A stretch of DNA of 64,000 nucleotides from Citrobacter sedlakii NBRC 105722 (GCF_000759835.1 NZ_BBNB01000017.1:1-64000), one strand, 5' to 3'; positions 29,542-40,547 are shown, counted from the stretch's first letter. A program made the numbers and translations. Notes: generated by a model from the letters alone, not told the origin.

Positions 29542-29624
29542 CGCTGATCTTCCCGGTCAGACGGATAGTCAAACTTCGCCTTTCCCGCTACAGTTATTCA
29601 TCCACGGCGAGTAAGGAGATGAAC

Positions 29625-30224
29625 ATGCTCTATATCTTTGATTTAGGTAATGTGATTGTCGATATCGACTTCAACCGCGTGTTAGGGGCATGGAGTGATT
29701 TGAGCCGTGTACCGCTGGCGTCATTAAAGCAAAGTTTTACGATGGGAGACGTCTTCCACCAGCATGAGCGCGGAGAAATCACTGACGAAGCGTTTGCCGA
29801 AGCGCTGTGTCAGGAGATGGAACTGTCGCTGAGCTATGAGCAATTTTCTCACGGCTGGCAAGCGGTGTTTGTCGCGCTGCGGCCTGAGGTGATCGACATC
29901 ATGCATAAACTGCGTGAGCAGGGACATCGCGTGGTTGTTCTGTCGAACACTAACCGTCTGCATACCACGTTCTGGCCGGAAGAGTACCCTGAGATTCGCC
30001 AGGCGGCGGATCATATCTATCTTTCTCAGGATCTCGGTATGCGCAAGCCGGAAACGCGTATCTATCAGCACGTTCTCCAGCAGGAAGGATTTTCCGCGAG
30101 CGATGCGGTCTTTTTTGACGATAACGCCGATAATATAGAAGGGGCTAACCAGGTTGGGATGACCAGCATTCTGGTGACCGATAAATCCACCATTCCTGAT
30201 TATTTCGCGACGCTGTTATGCTAA
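29625..30224 (+). CDS. yihX: alpha-D-glucose-1-phosphate phosphatase YihX (HAD4)
   Basis: HAD-superfamily phosphatase of 199 residues; in E. coli it dephosphorylates glucose-1-phosphate. Motif I is DLGNVIVD (nucleophile D at residue 6), motif II VVLSNTN, motif III RKPE and motif [10 protein letters not shown]. The start at 29625 is chosen because the ATG at 29619 directly abuts the AAGGAG site, leaving no spacing. Overlaps yihY by 7 bases; start of the operon yihX-yihY-dtd-yiiD. Confidence 0.95.
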   Translation: MLYIFDLGNVIVDIDFNRVLGAWSDLSRVPLASLKQSFTMGDVFHQHERGEITDEAFAEALCQEMELSLSYEQFSHGWQAVFVALRPEVIDIMHKLREQGHRVVVLSNTNRLHTTFWPEEYPEIRQAADHIYLSQDLGMRKPETRIYQHVLQQEGFSASDAVFFDDNADNIEGANQVGMTSILVTDKSTIPDYFATLLC

Positions 30225-31090
30225 AAACCGCGCATCAAAAAGCCAGGCACCATACGCGCCCGATCCGAGCCTGGCTAAAGCTGCTCTGGCGGCGCATTGA
30301 TGAAGACAATATGACGACGCTGGCAGGAAATCTCGCCTACGTCTCGTTGCTCTCTTTAGTGCCGTTGATCGCGGTTGTTTTTGCGCTGTTTGCCGCCTTT
30401 CCCATGTTTTCCGAAGTCAGCGTTCAGCTCCGGCACTTTGTTTTTGCCAACTTTATCCCCGCCACAGGCGATGTGATTCAGCGCTATATCGAACAGTTTG
30501 TGGCGAATTCCAACAAAATGACCGCCGTCGGGGCGTGTGGGCTGATCGTTACCGCACTGCTGCTGATGTACGCCATCGACAGCGCCCTCAATACCATCTG
30601 GCGCAGCAAGCGTACGCGGCCAAAGGTCTATTCTTTTGCCGTGTACTGGATGATCCTGACGCTCGGGCCGCTACTGGCCGGGGCGAGTCTTGCCATCAGC
30701 TCATATTTACTTTCATTGCGCTGGGCAAGCGATCTCAATTCGGTGATTGATGATGTCCTGCGCATTTTCCCGCTGATCCTTTCCTGGCTCTCTTTCTGGT
30801 TGCTTTACAGTATTGTGCCGACTACGCGCGTACCCAATCGTGATGCCGTTGTCGGCGCATTTGTCGCTGCGGTGCTGTTCGAAGCAGGAAAGAAAGGTTT
30901 CGCGCTTTATATCACCATGTTTCCGTCTTATCAGCTCATTTATGGCGTGCTGGCGGTGATCCCGATTTTATTTGTCTGGGTATACTGGACCTGGTGTATC
31001 GTCTTGCTTGGCGCGGAAATAACTGTCACTCTCGGGGAATACCGCAAACTCAAACAAGCCGCAGAACAAGAAGAAGCAGACCAACCATGA
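30218..31090 (+). CDS. yihY: inner membrane protein YihY (BrkB/virulence-factor family)
   Basis: A 290-residue UPF0761 membrane protein with about six hydrophobic segments. It has the family block [22 protein letters not shown] near residue 30 (quoted: [12 protein letters not shown]) and [13 protein letters not shown] in the middle. Its function is unproven; it is often mislabelled ribonuclease BN. Overlaps yihX and dtd by a few bases, so the four genes are cotranslated. Confidence 0.93.
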   Translation: MLKTAHQKARHHTRPIRAWLKLLWRRIDEDNMTTLAGNLAYVSLLSLVPLIAVVFALFAAFPMFSEVSVQLRHFVFANFIPATGDVIQRYIEQFVANSNKMTAVGACGLIVTALLLMYAIDSALNTIWRSKRTRPKVYSFAVYWMILTLGPLLAGASLAISSYLLSLRWASDLNSVIDDVLRIFPLILSWLSFWLLYSIVPTTRVPNRDAVVGAFVAAVLFEAGKKGFALYITMFPSYQLIYGVLAVIPILFVWVYWTWCIVLLGAEITVTLGEYRKLKQAAEQEEADQP

Positions 31091-31524
31091 TTGCACTCAT
31101 TCAGCGCGTAACCCGTGCCAGCGTCACCGTGGAGGGAGAGGTGACGGGTGAAATTGGCAACGGACTTTTAATCTTATTAGGTGTCGAAAAGGATGACGAC
31201 GAGCAGAAAGCGAATCGCTTATGCGAGCGCGTACTGGGCTACCGTATTTTTAGCGATGCTGACGGCAAGATGAACTTAAACGTGCAGCAGGCGGGCGGAA
31301 GCGTGCTGGTGGTATCGCAGTTTACGCTGGCGGCCGATACGGAACGCGGCATGCGTCCCGGGTTCTCCAAAGGGGCAACGCCGGAACGTGCTGAGGCGCT
31401 GTACGATTATTTCGTCGGGCGCTGCCGCCAGCAGGAAATGAACACGCAAACCGGACGCTTCGCTGCGGATATGCAGGTTGCGCTGGTCAACGATGGTCCC
31501 GTGACGTTCTGGCTTCAGGTATGA
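31087..31524 (+). CDS. dtd: D-aminoacyl-tRNA deacylase
   Basis: Removes D-amino acids (and glycine) mischarged on tRNA. It is 145 residues, with the active-site motif SQFTLAAD (about 78-85) and the cis Gly-Pro motif in VNDGPVTF near the C-terminus. The ATG overlaps the yihY stop (ATGA). Confidence 0.96.
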   Translation: MIALIQRVTRASVTVEGEVTGEIGNGLLILLGVEKDDDEQKANRLCERVLGYRIFSDADGKMNLNVQQAGGSVLVVSQFTLAADTERGMRPGFSKGATPERAEALYDYFVGRCRQQEMNTQTGRFAADMQVALVNDGPVTFWLQV

Positions 31525-32510
31525 ATCAGCTTCCGGCGTGGCCGCGGGTAACAAGAGAGAGTACAGCTATGTATCACCTTCGTGTACCGCAAACAGAAGA
31601 AGAATTAGAGCGTTACTATCAGTTTCGCTGGGAAATGCTGCGTAAACCGCTGCATCAGCCAAAAGGTTCCGAACGTGACGCCTGGGACGCGATGGCGCAT
31701 CACCAGATGGTCGTGGATGAAGACGGTAACCTGGTTGCCGTGGGACGGTTGTACATTAATGCCGATAACGAAGCCTCTATCCGCTTTATGGCCGTTGATC
31801 CCGCAGTACAGGAAAAAGGACTGGGGACGCTGATGGCAATGACGCTGGAGTCGGTGGCGCGTCAGGAGGGCGTTAAGCGAGTGACCTGTAGCGCTCGAGA
31901 GGACGCGGTCGACTTCTTCGCCAAGCTGGGCTTTGTGAATCAGGGCGAAATTACCACGCCGCAAACCACGCCGGTACGCCATTTTTTGATGATTAAGCCT
32001 GTCGCTTCGCTCGACGACATATTGCATCGCGGCGACTGGTGCGGACAGCTACAGCAGGCCTGGTATGAACATATCCCGCTAAGCGAGAAAATGGGCGTAC
32101 GTATTCAGCAGTACACCGGGCAAAAATTCATTACCACCATGCCGGAGACGGGCAATCAAAATCCGCACCACACGCTGTTCGCCGGAAGTCTGTTTTCGCT
32201 GGCGACGCTCACCGGTTGGGGACTTATCTGGCTAATGCTGCGTGAGCGCCACCTCGGCGGCACCATTATTCTTGCCGACGCCCATATTCGCTACAGCAAG
32301 CCCATCAGCGGCAGACCCAGCGCGGTAGCCGATCTCGGCTCACTGAGCGGCGATCTTGACCGACTGGCGCGAGGTAAAAAAGCGCGCGTCCAGCTGCAGG
32401 TCGAACTGTTGGGCGATGAAACAACCGGCGCGATATTTGAAGGCATTTATATCGTCCTGCCCGCAAAGCCCTTCGGTCCCTATGAAGAAGGTGGGAACGA
32501 GGAGGAGTAG
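31521..32510 (+). CDS. yiiD: GNAT/thioesterase-fold protein YiiD (FabY)
   Basis: A 329-residue fusion of an N-terminal GNAT acetyltransferase domain (about 15-150, acetyl-CoA motif [10 protein letters not shown]) and a C-terminal YiiD_C hot-dog domain (about 165-325, [19 protein letters not shown]). In E. coli it has been assigned a role in starting fatty acid synthesis when FabH is absent. The ATG overlaps the dtd stop. Last gene of the yihX operon; 120 bases without a gene precede the toxin-antitoxin pair. Confidence 0.92.
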   Translation: MNQLPAWPRVTRESTAMYHLRVPQTEEELERYYQFRWEMLRKPLHQPKGSERDAWDAMAHHQMVVDEDGNLVAVGRLYINADNEASIRFMAVDPAVQEKGLGTLMAMTLESVARQEGVKRVTCSAREDAVDFFAKLGFVNQGEITTPQTTPVRHFLMIKPVASLDDILHRGDWCGQLQQAWYEHIPLSEKMGVRIQQYTGQKFITTMPETGNQNPHHTLFAGSLFSLATLTGWGLIWLMLRERHLGGTIILADAHIRYSKPISGRPSAVADLGSLSGDLDRLARGKKARVQLQVELLGDETTGAIFEGIYIVLPAKPFGPYEEGGNEEE

Positions 32511-32613
32511 TGTCCAGCTTCTGGAAGACGACTCGCAAAAGCGCTCGCCATTTTCAAAATATTCTTTAACCCTGTCTTCGTTAAGCGTATTTTGCCTGAA
32601 AATCAACCGCAGA

Positions 32614-32633
32614 TGATATACTAAGGTGATATA
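32614..32633. promoter_or_regulatory. candidate VapB operator
   Basis: Two direct copies of TGATATA (32614-32620 and 32627-32633), 13 bases apart, flanking the AAGG ribosome site and touching the vapB start. Position and spacing suit ribbon-helix-helix autorepression. Confidence 0.4.
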
Positions 32634-32875
32634 TGAGCGTTTTGGCGGGACTGGATATGGGCAGAATACTTATCGATTTGTCTGATGACGTGATTCAACG
32701 GTTGGATAACCTCAAGCAGCTGAGAAATCAGCCGCGCGCTGAACTGTTGCGGGAAGCTATAGAAATGTACCTCGACCAACAGAGTTCTTCGATTATCCGC
32801 GATGCGCTTGGCCTGTGGGGAGACCGCAAAGAGGATGGGCTTGAGTATGAGCGTAAGCTGCGCGAGGAGTGGTAA
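32633..32875 (+). CDS. VapB-type ribbon-helix-helix antitoxin
   Basis: 80 residues. The segment RILIDLSDDVIQRLDNLKQL is a ribbon-helix-helix (CopG/Arc) DNA-binding strand and helix; the C-terminal 25 residues (GDRKEDGLEYERKLREEW) are charged and would wrap the toxin. The ATG at 32633 has AAGGTG upstream; a second ATG at residue 9 is possible. It ends two bases before the toxin ATG. Expected to neutralise VapC and repress its own promoter. Confidence 0.82.
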   Translation: MSVLAGLDMGRILIDLSDDVIQRLDNLKQLRNQPRAELLREAIEMYLDQQSSSIIRDALGLWGDRKEDGLEYERKLREEW

Positions 32876-32877
32876 TC

Positions 32878-33249
32878 ATGGAACACATGGCAGTGTTTGA
32901 TACCAATATTCTCATCGATCTCTTTAACAATCGTGTTGAAGCGGCGGATACGATCGATCGTACCGCGTCACATCGTGCTATCAGCTTAATTACCTGGATG
33001 GAAGTGATGGTAGGCGCTCGCAGGCATGGTCATGAAGCGAAAACGGCAGCCGTGATGGGCGCTTTTGAAATTATTGATGTGTCTCGTGATATCGCGGAAA
33101 GAAGCGTGTTACTGCGTGAAAAGCATGGAATGAAACTGCCTGATGCCATCATTCTGGCCACAGCCCAGAGCAGAAAATGTCCGTTGATTTCTCGAAATAC
33201 AAAAGATTTTGCAGGTATTGACGAGGTCCTTACGCCTTACCGTCTGTAG
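32878..33249 (+). CDS. VapC-type PIN-domain toxin ribonuclease
   Basis: 123 residues with the acidic residues of the PIN nuclease site: D8 (FDTNILIDL), E42 (TWMEVMVG), D89 (LPDAIILATA) and D110 (NTKDF). VapC toxins usually cut tRNA or rRNA. The ATG at 32878 has GAGGAG 8 bases upstream, inside the antitoxin's last codons; the GTG at 32869 is less likely. All catalytic residues are intact, so the toxin is probably active. Confidence 0.87.
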   Translation: MEHMAVFDTNILIDLFNNRVEAADTIDRTASHRAISLITWMEVMVGARRHGHEAKTAAVMGAFEIIDVSRDIAERSVLLREKHGMKLPDAIILATAQSRKCPLISRNTKDFAGIDEVLTPYRL

Positions 33250-33274
33250 GCCGGGCAAGCTCGCGCCGCCCGGC
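33250..33274. repeat. REP-like palindrome
   Basis: GCCGGGC/GCCCGGC, 11-base loop, between the convergent vapC and fdhE. Confidence 0.6.
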
Positions 33275-33288
33275 ACTTTCACAGGAGA

Positions 33289-34218
33289 TTACTCCCCTTC
33301 ACCCGGGAACAGGAACGGGTTGATAGAACTACGGGCAAAGCCCTCCTGCTCCATTTTGGCGTCCAGAATCAACGAGGCAAGATCGTCAGCCACCGCTTCG
33401 ACTTTCGGGTCTTTTTCCTGATAGAGAATCTTCAGGTAGGTTCCGCAGTCGCCGCAGCTTTCGGCTTTGATTGCCGCCTGCTCATTTTCCAACGACCAGT
33501 AGTGCAAATCGCGGCTCTGCTCGCAGTTGCTGCATTTCACGCGCACCACGTGCCATTCGGTTTCACACAGGTTGCAGTGCAGATAGCGCAGCCCCTGCGT
33601 GGTGCCAATTTGCACAATGCTGGAGACCGGCATTGAGCCGCACACCGGGCAATACTGGCGCTGTTCGCCGTATTCGGCGCGGGCTTTGCCCGGGATCAGG
33701 TTAGCCATCTGTGCCCAGTAAAGCGACAACGCAGCCCAGATAAACGGCGCTTTGTCGCTGCTTACAGAGGCAAAATCCGCAGCGAACAGCGCGCTCGCCA
33801 TCTGTTCCAGCTCTTGTTCGGAGGCTTTTTCCAGGTTTTCGATCACCGCCAGCGCCGGGCCGCTCATTTCGGGCTTCAGCTCCGCAATCAGCGAATGCAG
33901 CAGCGTTTGCCAGTGTTTATCGCGCGGCAGAACGTGAATATCCAGCGGTGGTTTGCCCTGTTCGTTCGCGTCTTTAATGCGTGCGGTCAGGTCTATCTGA
34001 AGCGGGTGATCGTACAGCACCACTTCCTGCGCGTGGGCGATCAGCGCAGCAAAGCGCAGGTAATCGCCCAGCGGGTTGTTCTCTGCCAGTTCGCGCAGGC
34101 GTTCGGCGCGACGGTTATATAAATTTTTGAGCCGGGGAAATAATAACGGTGGGATCATATCCGTCGCGCGCTTCTCGCTTTTTTCCAGCTCATCTTGCGG
34201 GATGATACGAATGCTCAT
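33289..34218 (-). CDS. fdhE: formate dehydrogenase accessory protein FdhE
   Basis: A 309-residue cytoplasmic redox chaperone needed for activity of the respiratory formate dehydrogenases before Tat export. It has a C-terminal rubredoxin-like region with four CxxC pairs (CPVC, CNLC, CSNC, CGDC). The start at 34218 gives the family length; 21 extra upstream codons are open but not conserved. It lies after fdoI on the same strand, 266 bases away, beyond a hairpin. Confidence 0.95.
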   Translation of the reverse strand: MSIRIIPQDELEKSEKRATDMIPPLLFPRLKNLYNRRAERLRELAENNPLGDYLRFAALIAHAQEVVLYDHPLQIDLTARIKDANEQGKPPLDIHVLPRDKHWQTLLHSLIAELKPEMSGPALAVIENLEKASEQELEQMASALFAADFASVSSDKAPFIWAALSLYWAQMANLIPGKARAEYGEQRQYCPVCGSMPVSSIVQIGTTQGLRYLHCNLCETEWHVVRVKCSNCEQSRDLHYWSLENEQAAIKAESCGDCGTYLKILYQEKDPKVEAVADDLASLILDAKMEQEGFARSSINPFLFPGEGE

Positions 34219-34430
34219 TGAGTGCTTCCTGGTTAGGCGGATCGGTGGTCTGTCATCCGCTCTTGATTTGGCGCCTGCCACGCGCCCGCTCTGGTGAATA
34301 TCAGTAATGATAACCGCAATCGGTCTGCGGGATATACCGGTGACATCGCAATGTGTGCGGTACGATACCCGATCTTAACGGAGCAGACTATTCACCGTTC
34401 GGATTAGCTGGCGGAGCCTGACACGAAATA

Positions 34431-34455
34431 GCGCCGGAAACAATGTTCCCGGCGC
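34431..34455 (-). terminator. hairpin downstream of fdoI
   Basis: 7-bp GC stem GCGCCGG/CCGGCGC with an 11-base loop, no strong T-run; likely a 3'-end stabiliser or weak terminator between fdoI and fdhE. The rest of 34219-34484 shows no gene. Confidence 0.45.
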
Positions 34456-34484
34456 CAGAGTCATTGGGATGGATAATCAGCGGG

Positions 34485-35120
34485 TCAGGACGATGATTTG
34501 TCCTGCTTTTCACGCACTTCGCGGTACCAGCGTGGGTGATGTTTCTTCGCCCACGAGCGGGTAACCCAGCCTTCAACCATAGCCGTAATCGTGCCTTTCA
34601 CCCACAGCGCAGCGTAAATATGCACCATAATCACCACGATCAGCGCGACGGCGGCAAAGGAGTGCAACATCAGCGCAAAGCGGATCACCGGAATGGAAAA
34701 CGCCGGGGCAAAGTACGGACGCCAGATGATCACGCCGCTCACCAGCAGCAGCACCAGGAAGATAATCGCCGCCCAGAACACGCATTTCTGGCCGAAGTTA
34801 TACCGTCCGGTGTCGCCAACCTCGTCGTTGACGATAATCTTGCGGATGTTCTTCGCCCAGAAAATATCGTCCCGATTGATCAGGTTGTGATGCCAGTAAC
34901 GGAAGAACATGATGATGAACGAGGCGAACATGATCACGCCCACGAACGGGTGCAGAATGCGCGCCAGCTGCGGCGTGCCGAGAATCTGCATCAGCCAGTT
35001 GAAGGACGGGAAGAAAAAGCCCAGTCCACTCACCGCCGCCAGCACGAAGCAGAAGGCGGTGACCCAGTGGTTGATGCGTTCCGGCGCGGTGTAGCGCACG
35101 ATGGTGTCACGACGTTTCAT
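34485..35120 (-). CDS. fdoI: formate dehydrogenase-O cytochrome b556 subunit FdoI
   Basis: The 211-residue inner-membrane gamma subunit that binds two b hemes and passes electrons from formate to quinone. Four membrane helices with heme-ligand histidines in [12 protein letters not shown] and ALMLHSF. Its ATG overlaps the fdoH stop (ATGA). Confidence 0.96.
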   Translation of the reverse strand: MKRRDTIVRYTAPERINHWVTAFCFVLAAVSGLGFFFPSFNWLMQILGTPQLARILHPFVGVIMFASFIIMFFRYWHHNLINRDDIFWAKNIRKIIVNDEVGDTGRYNFGQKCVFWAAIIFLVLLLVSGVIIWRPYFAPAFSIPVIRFALMLHSFAAVALIVVIMVHIYAALWVKGTITAMVEGWVTRSWAKKHHPRWYREVREKQDKSSS

Positions 35121-36019
35121 TTGCGCACCTCGTCTTTCTCTTCATGCAGGTTGTCATCTTCTTCCTCCGCACGGTTCGGACCGACCCCGACGTAGTGGAA
35201 GACGCTGGCCGCAAAGGTCGCTGCAAAGCCGACCGCTGCAAGAGGTTTCCAGATCCCTTTCCAGAACTTCACGGTGGCGCTGATTTCCGGGTTTTCCGGC
35301 AGGCCGTGGTACAGATTCGGCTTGTCGGCATGGTGTAGCACGTACATCACGTGCGTACCGCCGACGCCTGCCGGATCGTACAGGCCTGCGTTGTCGTAAC
35401 CGCGAGTTTTCAGCTCGGCGACGCGCTCGCCCGCCAGCGTTTTCATATCCTCTTTTGAGCCAAAGTGGATAGCGCCGGTTGGGCAGGTTTTCACGCAGGC
35501 TGGTTCCTGGCCGACGTTGACGCGGTCGACGCACAGCGTACATTTATACACGCGGTTGTCTTCCGGATTCAGACGTGGCACGTCGAACGGGCATCCGGCG
35601 ATGCAGTAGCCGCATCCGATGCACTGTTCAGACTGGAAGTCGACAATGCCGTTAGCATACTGAATGATCGCCCCTTCCGCCGGGCACGCCTTCAGGCAGC
35701 CCGGATCGGCACAGTGCATGCAGCCGTCCTTGCGGATCAGCCATTCCAGTTTGTCGTTCTGTTCCACTTCCGAGAAGCGCATCACCGTCCATGATTTGGC
35801 GGTCAAATCCGTCGGGTTATCGTAAACCCCGACGTTGCTGCCGATTTCATCACGAATGTCATTCCACTCCGAACAGGCCACCTGGCAGGCTTTACAGCCG
35901 ATACAGGTGGTTACGTCGATAAGCTTCGCCACTTCTTGCTGGTGATCCCGCGCCTGGGGCGCGGGGGTGAAACCGTTAGTCGCGGAACGACGAATGATGT
36001 CTTGCGTTTGATAAGCCAT
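35117..36019 (-). CDS. fdoH: formate dehydrogenase-O iron-sulfur subunit FdoH
   Basis: 300-residue beta subunit carrying four 4Fe-4S clusters; the cysteine groups are [35 protein letters not shown] and CTLCV...CVKTC. A C-terminal transmembrane helix (about 255-280) anchors it on the periplasmic side of FdoI. It follows fdoG by 12 bases. Confidence 0.97.
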   Translation of the reverse strand: MAYQTQDIIRRSATNGFTPAPQARDHQQEVAKLIDVTTCIGCKACQVACSEWNDIRDEIGSNVGVYDNPTDLTAKSWTVMRFSEVEQNDKLEWLIRKDGCMHCADPGCLKACPAEGAIIQYANGIVDFQSEQCIGCGYCIAGCPFDVPRLNPEDNRVYKCTLCVDRVNVGQEPACVKTCPTGAIHFGSKEDMKTLAGERVAELKTRGYDNAGLYDPAGVGGTHVMYVLHHADKPNLYHGLPENPEISATVKFWKGIWKPLAAVGFAATFAASVFHYVGVGPNRAEEEDDNLHEEKDEVRK

Positions 36020-36031
36020 AAGTCGTCTCCG

Positions 36032-39000
36032 TTATACCTTTTCCACATTCACCAGGAAGGACTTAAACTCCGGCGTCTGCGTGTTCGCATCACCAACGAA
36101 TGGCGTTAACGTATTGGCGATAAACCCTTTTTTCGCCACACCCTCGTAGCCCCAGTGAATCGGAATACCGATGGTATCGATATCCTTGCCGTCAGCTTTC
36201 AACGTGCGGATACGCTTGGTCACTACCGCCTTAGCCTTAATGTAACCGCGGTTAGAGGAGACTTTCACCGTATCGCCGTGGGCAATGCCCAGCTTGTTCG
36301 CCAGCTTCTCGCCAATTTCCACAAACTGTTCCGGCTGGGCGATAGCGTTAAGCAACGCGTGCTTAGTCCAGTAGTGGAAGTGCTCGGTCAGACGGTAAGT
36401 GGTGCCGACATACGGGAACTTATCGGCTTTACCCAGCGCTTCGGCGTCGCTCTTAAAGATGCGGGCGGCAGGGTTAGAGATCACGTTCGGGTGCAGCGGG
36501 TTGGTGCCCAGCGGTGTTTCAAACGGCTCATAGTGTTCCGGGAACGGACCTTCCGCCATCTTATCGACAGCAAACAGGCGCCCCATCCCTTCGGGCTGCA
36601 TGATAAACGGTCCGACATCGCTACCCGGTGCGGCGGCGCTGTAGTCCGGAATATCCATCCCGCTCCATTTCGTCCCATCCCATTTCAGGATTTGACGTTT
36701 CGGATCCCACGGGTTGCCTTGTGGATCAGCGGAGGCGCGGTTATACAAAATACGACGGTTAAGCGGCCATGCCCACGCCCAGCCCAGCGTATTGCCGAGG
36801 CCTGATGGATCGGCGTTATCGCGACGCGCCATCATGTTACCTTCCGGTGTCCAGCTACCGGCAAAAATCCAACAGCCGCTGGCGGTGGTACCATCGTCAC
36901 GTAACTGGGCGAACGAACTGAGCTGCTGGCCTTTCTTGACGATCACCGCGCCCGTTGCCGGGTCAACGATATCCGCCAGCGCTTTACCGTTACTTTCCTG
37001 CGCCACTTCTTCCGAATCTGGCTCATCCGGTTTGGTGTAGTTCCAGGTCATGTTCAGCACCTGTTCCGGGTTGGCGCCGCCCTGTTCGGCGTACATCTTG
37101 CGCATACGCAAGAAAATACCCGCCAGAATTTCACCGTCGGTACGGGCTAATCCCGGTGCGTCGGCACCTTTCCAGTGCCACTGCAACCAGCGACCGGAGT
37201 TAACGATAGACCCGTTTTCTTCCGCAAAGCAGGTGGACGGCAAGCGGAACACTTCGGTCTGAATTGTCGACGGATCGACATCGTTCGACTCGCCGTGGTT
37301 CTGCCAGAAGGTTGAGGTCTCGGTGTTGAGCGGATCAATGGTCACCAGGAACTTCAGTTTCGACAGGGACGCGATCACTTTGTTTTTATTCGGGAATGAC
37401 GCCACCGGATTAAAGCCCTGGCAGATATAGCCATTGACCTTGCCCTCGTTCATCATCTCGAAGTACTGCAGCACGTCGTACCCTTTGTCCCACTTCGGCA
37501 GCCAGTCAAAGCCCCAGCTGTTTTCCGCCGTTGCTTTGTCGCCAAAGAAGGACTTCATCAGCGAGACAAAGAATTTCGGATAATTGCCCCAGTAGTTGAC
37601 CTGGCCTTCCAGCAGTGGCTTCGGCGTATTGGCGGTAAGGTAGGTTTGCAGGTCGGTCTGCTTCTCGTTCGGCAGGGTCAGGTAACCCGGCAGGCTTTGC
37701 GACAGCAGGCCCAGGTCGGTCAGCCCCTGAATGTTAGAGTGACCGCGCAGGGCGTTAACGCCGCCGCCCGCCATCCCCATGTTGCCGAGCAGCAACTGGA
37801 TCATCGCCATGGTGCGGATGTTCTGCGCGCCGATGGAATGCTGCGTCCAGCCGAGGGCATACAGGAACGACGCGGTTTTGTCTTTCGCACTGGTTTCCGC
37901 GATGTACTCACACACCTTCAGGAAGTCGGCTTTCGGTGTGCCGCAGATATTTTCGACAACGTCCGGCGTATAGCGGGAAACGTGCTGTTTCAGCAGGTTC
38001 CAGACGCAGCGCGGGTGTTGCAGGGTGGTGTCGCGTTTCGCAAAGCCGTTTTCGTCCAGCTCGTAGTTCCAGCTGGTTTTGTCGTATTTGCGTTGCTCCG
38101 CGTCGTAGCCGGTGAACAGGCCATCGTCGAAGCCAAAGTCTTCACGCACGATCAGGCTGGCGTTGGTGTAAGCTTCGGTGTATTCGCGGTTGTATTTTTC
38201 GTTTGTCAGCAGGTACAGCATCACGCCTGACAGGAAAGCAATGTCAGTACCGGAACGAATCGGCGCATAGAAGTCGGCCACCGACGCGGTACGCGTAAAA
38301 CGCGGATCGATCACAATCAGCTTCGCGCCGTTGCGAATTTTCGCTTCCATCGCCCAGCGGAACCCGACCGGGTGCGCTTCAGCGGCGTTACCGCCCATTA
38401 CCACGACGAGGTTGGCGTTCTTAATGTCGACCCAGTGGTTGGTCATCGCACCGCGACCAAATGTTGGAGCAAGACTTGCTACCGTTGGTCCGTGTCAGAC
38501 ACGCGCCTGGTTGTCGACCGCGAGCATACCCAGCGCGCGGGAGAATTTTTGCGTTAAATAGCCGGTTTCGTTACTGGAGGCTGAAGCACACAGCATGCCG
38601 GTCGACAGCCAGCGGTTGACGGTCACGCCTTCAGCGTTCTGCGCAACGTAGTTGGCGTCGCGGTCTTCTTTCATCAGCTTCGCGATGCGGTCAAACGCCT
38701 CGTCCCAACTGATCTTCTGCCATTTATCGGAGCCTGGCGCGCGGTATTCCGGGTACTTCAGGCGGCTTTCGGAGTGGATAAAGTCCACCAGACCGGCCCC
38801 TTTCGGGCAGAGTGCGCCGCGGTTTACCGGATGGTCCGGATCGCCTTCAATATGGAAGATAGATGCTTTGGCGTTTTTCGCCCCGTCGCCGAGGCTGTAC
38901 ATTAACAGCCCGCAGCCAACGGAACAGTAAGTGCAGGTATTACGGGTTTCGCGGGTGCGCAGCAGTTTGTATTGCCGTGTTTCCGCTAGCGCTACGCCGG

Positions 39001-39082
39001 GCGCGAAGCCCAGTGCCGCCGCCGTGGTGCCTGCCATACCGCCAGCGCAGATCTTAAAGAACTGCCTTCTGCTGACCTGCAT
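36032..39082 (-). CDS. fdoG: formate dehydrogenase-O catalytic subunit FdoG, selenoprotein
   Basis: A 1016-residue molybdopterin enzyme oxidising formate in the periplasm during aerobic growth and the shift to nitrate. The in-frame TGA at 38495-38497 is codon 196 and encodes selenocysteine (context V-Sec-HGPTVASL); without this reading the gene looks split into 195- and 804-residue frames. Twin-arginine signal SRRQFFK at residues 4-10, then the 4Fe-4S cysteines in CTYCSVGC. It heads the fdoGHI operon, divergent from fdhD. It needs bis-MGD made with MobAB (0-1.2 kb). Confidence 0.97.
38466..38497 (-). promoter_or_regulatory. bacterial SECIS element of fdoG
   Basis: Starting 11 bases after the UGA, the RNA folds as GG-[U]-AGCA-AGUCU-UGCU-CC: a stem with a single bulged U and an AGUCU apical loop, the SelB-binding form known from fdhF. 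Confidence 0.88.
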
Positions 39083-39273
39083 GGTTTGCTCCTTGTTTCG
39101 ACATTGTCACTTCTCATTCACATTCAGTCTGAATGCTCAGGGAGTGGTTGTTATTTTTCTTTGCGGAGAGGACCGCAAAGGTCCAGAATTGGGTCAATTT
39201 CCCCTTGTCCCGGTGGGGTTTGTGACAGAATACCACAATGTTGGTACGTCTGTTCTTATACGGTTAAAAGAAA

Positions 39274-40110
39274 GTGAATAAGATACATCCAGAAGAAGTC
39301 GAATATGTGACAAATGTCACGGGTTATCGCGAGGTTAGCCTCTGGACGCGCGAGGATTTGCAACATCCTCAGCGGGATGAGGTCGCGGAAGAAGTCCCGG
39401 TTGCGCTGGTCTATAACGGCATTTCGCACGTTGTGATGATGGCGTCGCCGAAAGATCTTACGCATTTCGCCGTTGGCTTTTCCCTTTCTGAGGGAATCAT
39501 CGCCAGCCCGCGGGATATTTTTGGTATGGATGTCGTGCCGTCCTGTAACGGGCTTGAGGTGCGGATTGAGCTTTCCAGCCGCCGCTTTATGGGGTTGAAA
39601 GAACGTCGCCGCGCGCTGGCTGGACGGACTGGCTGTGGCGTCTGCGGCGTGGAACAGCTTAACGACATTGGTAAACCGGTGCAGCCGCTGCCATTCACCC
39701 AGACGTTTCATCTCGCCAGTCTCGACCCGGCTTTACAGCATCTGAAGGACTTTCAGCCCATCGGAAAACTGACCGGATGCACCCATGCCGCAGCCTGGGT
39801 TATGCCTTGTGGCGAACTGGCGGGCGGTCATGAAGATGTGGGACGTCATGTGGCGCTGGATAAACTGCTCGGGCGCCGTGCCGGGGAAGGAAAAGCCTGG
39901 GAACAGGGGGCGGCGCTGGTATCCAGTCGCGCCAGCTATGAGATGGTGCAGAAATCGGCGATGTGCGGCGTTGAAATCTTATTTGCGCTCTCAGCCGCCA
40001 CTACATTAGCGGTGGAAGTAGCCGAGCGCTGCAACCTGACGCTGGTGGGCTTTTGTAAGCCGGGCAGGGCGACCGTTTATACGCACCCGCAGCGGTTAAT
40101 TGCCGGATAA
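39274..40110 (+). CDS. fdhD: formate dehydrogenase sulfurtransferase FdhD
   Basis: Delivers sulfur from IscS to the molybdenum cofactor of formate dehydrogenases; cytoplasmic, 278 residues. The active-site CxxC is in [10 protein letters not shown] (about residue 121) and the C-terminal [14 protein letters not shown] is conserved. The N-terminal 20 residues differ from E. coli. The start is GTG at 39274 with only a weak AAAAG site. Divergent from fdoG; the 190-base gap has a 15-base palindrome CATTCAG-T-CTGAATG at 39121-39135 of unknown role. Confidence 0.95.
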   Translation: MNKIHPEEVEYVTNVTGYREVSLWTREDLQHPQRDEVAEEVPVALVYNGISHVVMMASPKDLTHFAVGFSLSEGIIASPRDIFGMDVVPSCNGLEVRIELSSRRFMGLKERRRALAGRTGCGVCGVEQLNDIGKPVQPLPFTQTFHLASLDPALQHLKDFQPIGKLTGCTHAAAWVMPCGELAGGHEDVGRHVALDKLLGRRAGEGKAWEQGAALVSSRASYEMVQKSAMCGVEILFALSAATTLAVEVAERCNLTLVGFCKPGRATVYTHPQRLIAG

Positions 40111-40236
40111 CACATTCAGTTTATTTGAATTAGATTGGCAAATCCTTCCGCTTTCAGTTGTCTGAGTAACGGCCTATTATTTATCACATCAAGGCACAGT
40201 GCCTTACTCAAACAACAAAGTGAAAGGGTTTATATC

Positions 40237-40449
40237 ATGAAAAGCATCAAAACTTTTGTCGCAGTTATCGCTCTCGCTACGTCCTTCGGTACTTTCGCCG
40301 CGCAGTCCGTGACCGCAACCGGCTCGACGCTGGAAAGCGCGGAAGCGAAAATCGCCGCTCAGGCTGAACAAGCTGGCGCCAGCGCCTACAAAATTACCCA
40401 GGCTTATACTGGTAACCGTGTGCACATGACTGCTGAATTGCTGAAATAA
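40237..40449 (+). CDS. BhsA/McbA/YhcN-like DUF1471 periplasmic stress protein
   Basis: 70 residues: signal peptide (about 1-21, ends TFAAQS) and one compact DUF1471 domain with the family ending VHMTAELLK. Members (BhsA, McbA, YhcN) are induced by acid, peroxide or biofilm conditions; this one is not in the E. coli K-12 fdhD region as I remember it. Monocistronic; followed by a long hairpin. Confidence 0.8.
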   Translation: MKSIKTFVAVIALATSFGTFAAQSVTATGSTLESAEAKIAAQAEQAGASAYKITQAYTGNRVHMTAELLK

Positions 40450-40510
40450 GCCTTGCCGGACGGCGGCGTTCTGCCTTGTCAGGTCTGCAGGCGTTTCCAG
40501 CCGTAGGCCT

Positions 40511-40544
40511 GATACGCGCTGTGCTAACAGACACAGCGCGTATC
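40511..40544. terminator. 13-bp hairpin between convergent DUF1471 and PTS genes
   Basis: Perfect stem GATACGCGCTGTG/CACAGCGCGTATC with an 8-base loop and no T-run on either strand. Ends four bases from the IID stop codon; terminator or transcript 3'-end barrier. Confidence 0.6.
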
Positions 40545-40547
40545 ACA

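Noticed and set aside
36032-39082. fdoG as two separate genes or a frameshifted pseudogene
   Set aside because: The only interruption is a TGA followed by a proper SECIS at the known Sec position; total length equals the functional protein.
39121-39184. Palindromes CATTCAG-T-CTGAATG and GGACC-GCAAA-GGTCC in the fdoG-fdhD gap as named regulator sites
   Set aside because: Neither matches a consensus I know (FNR, NarL, ModE) well enough to assign.
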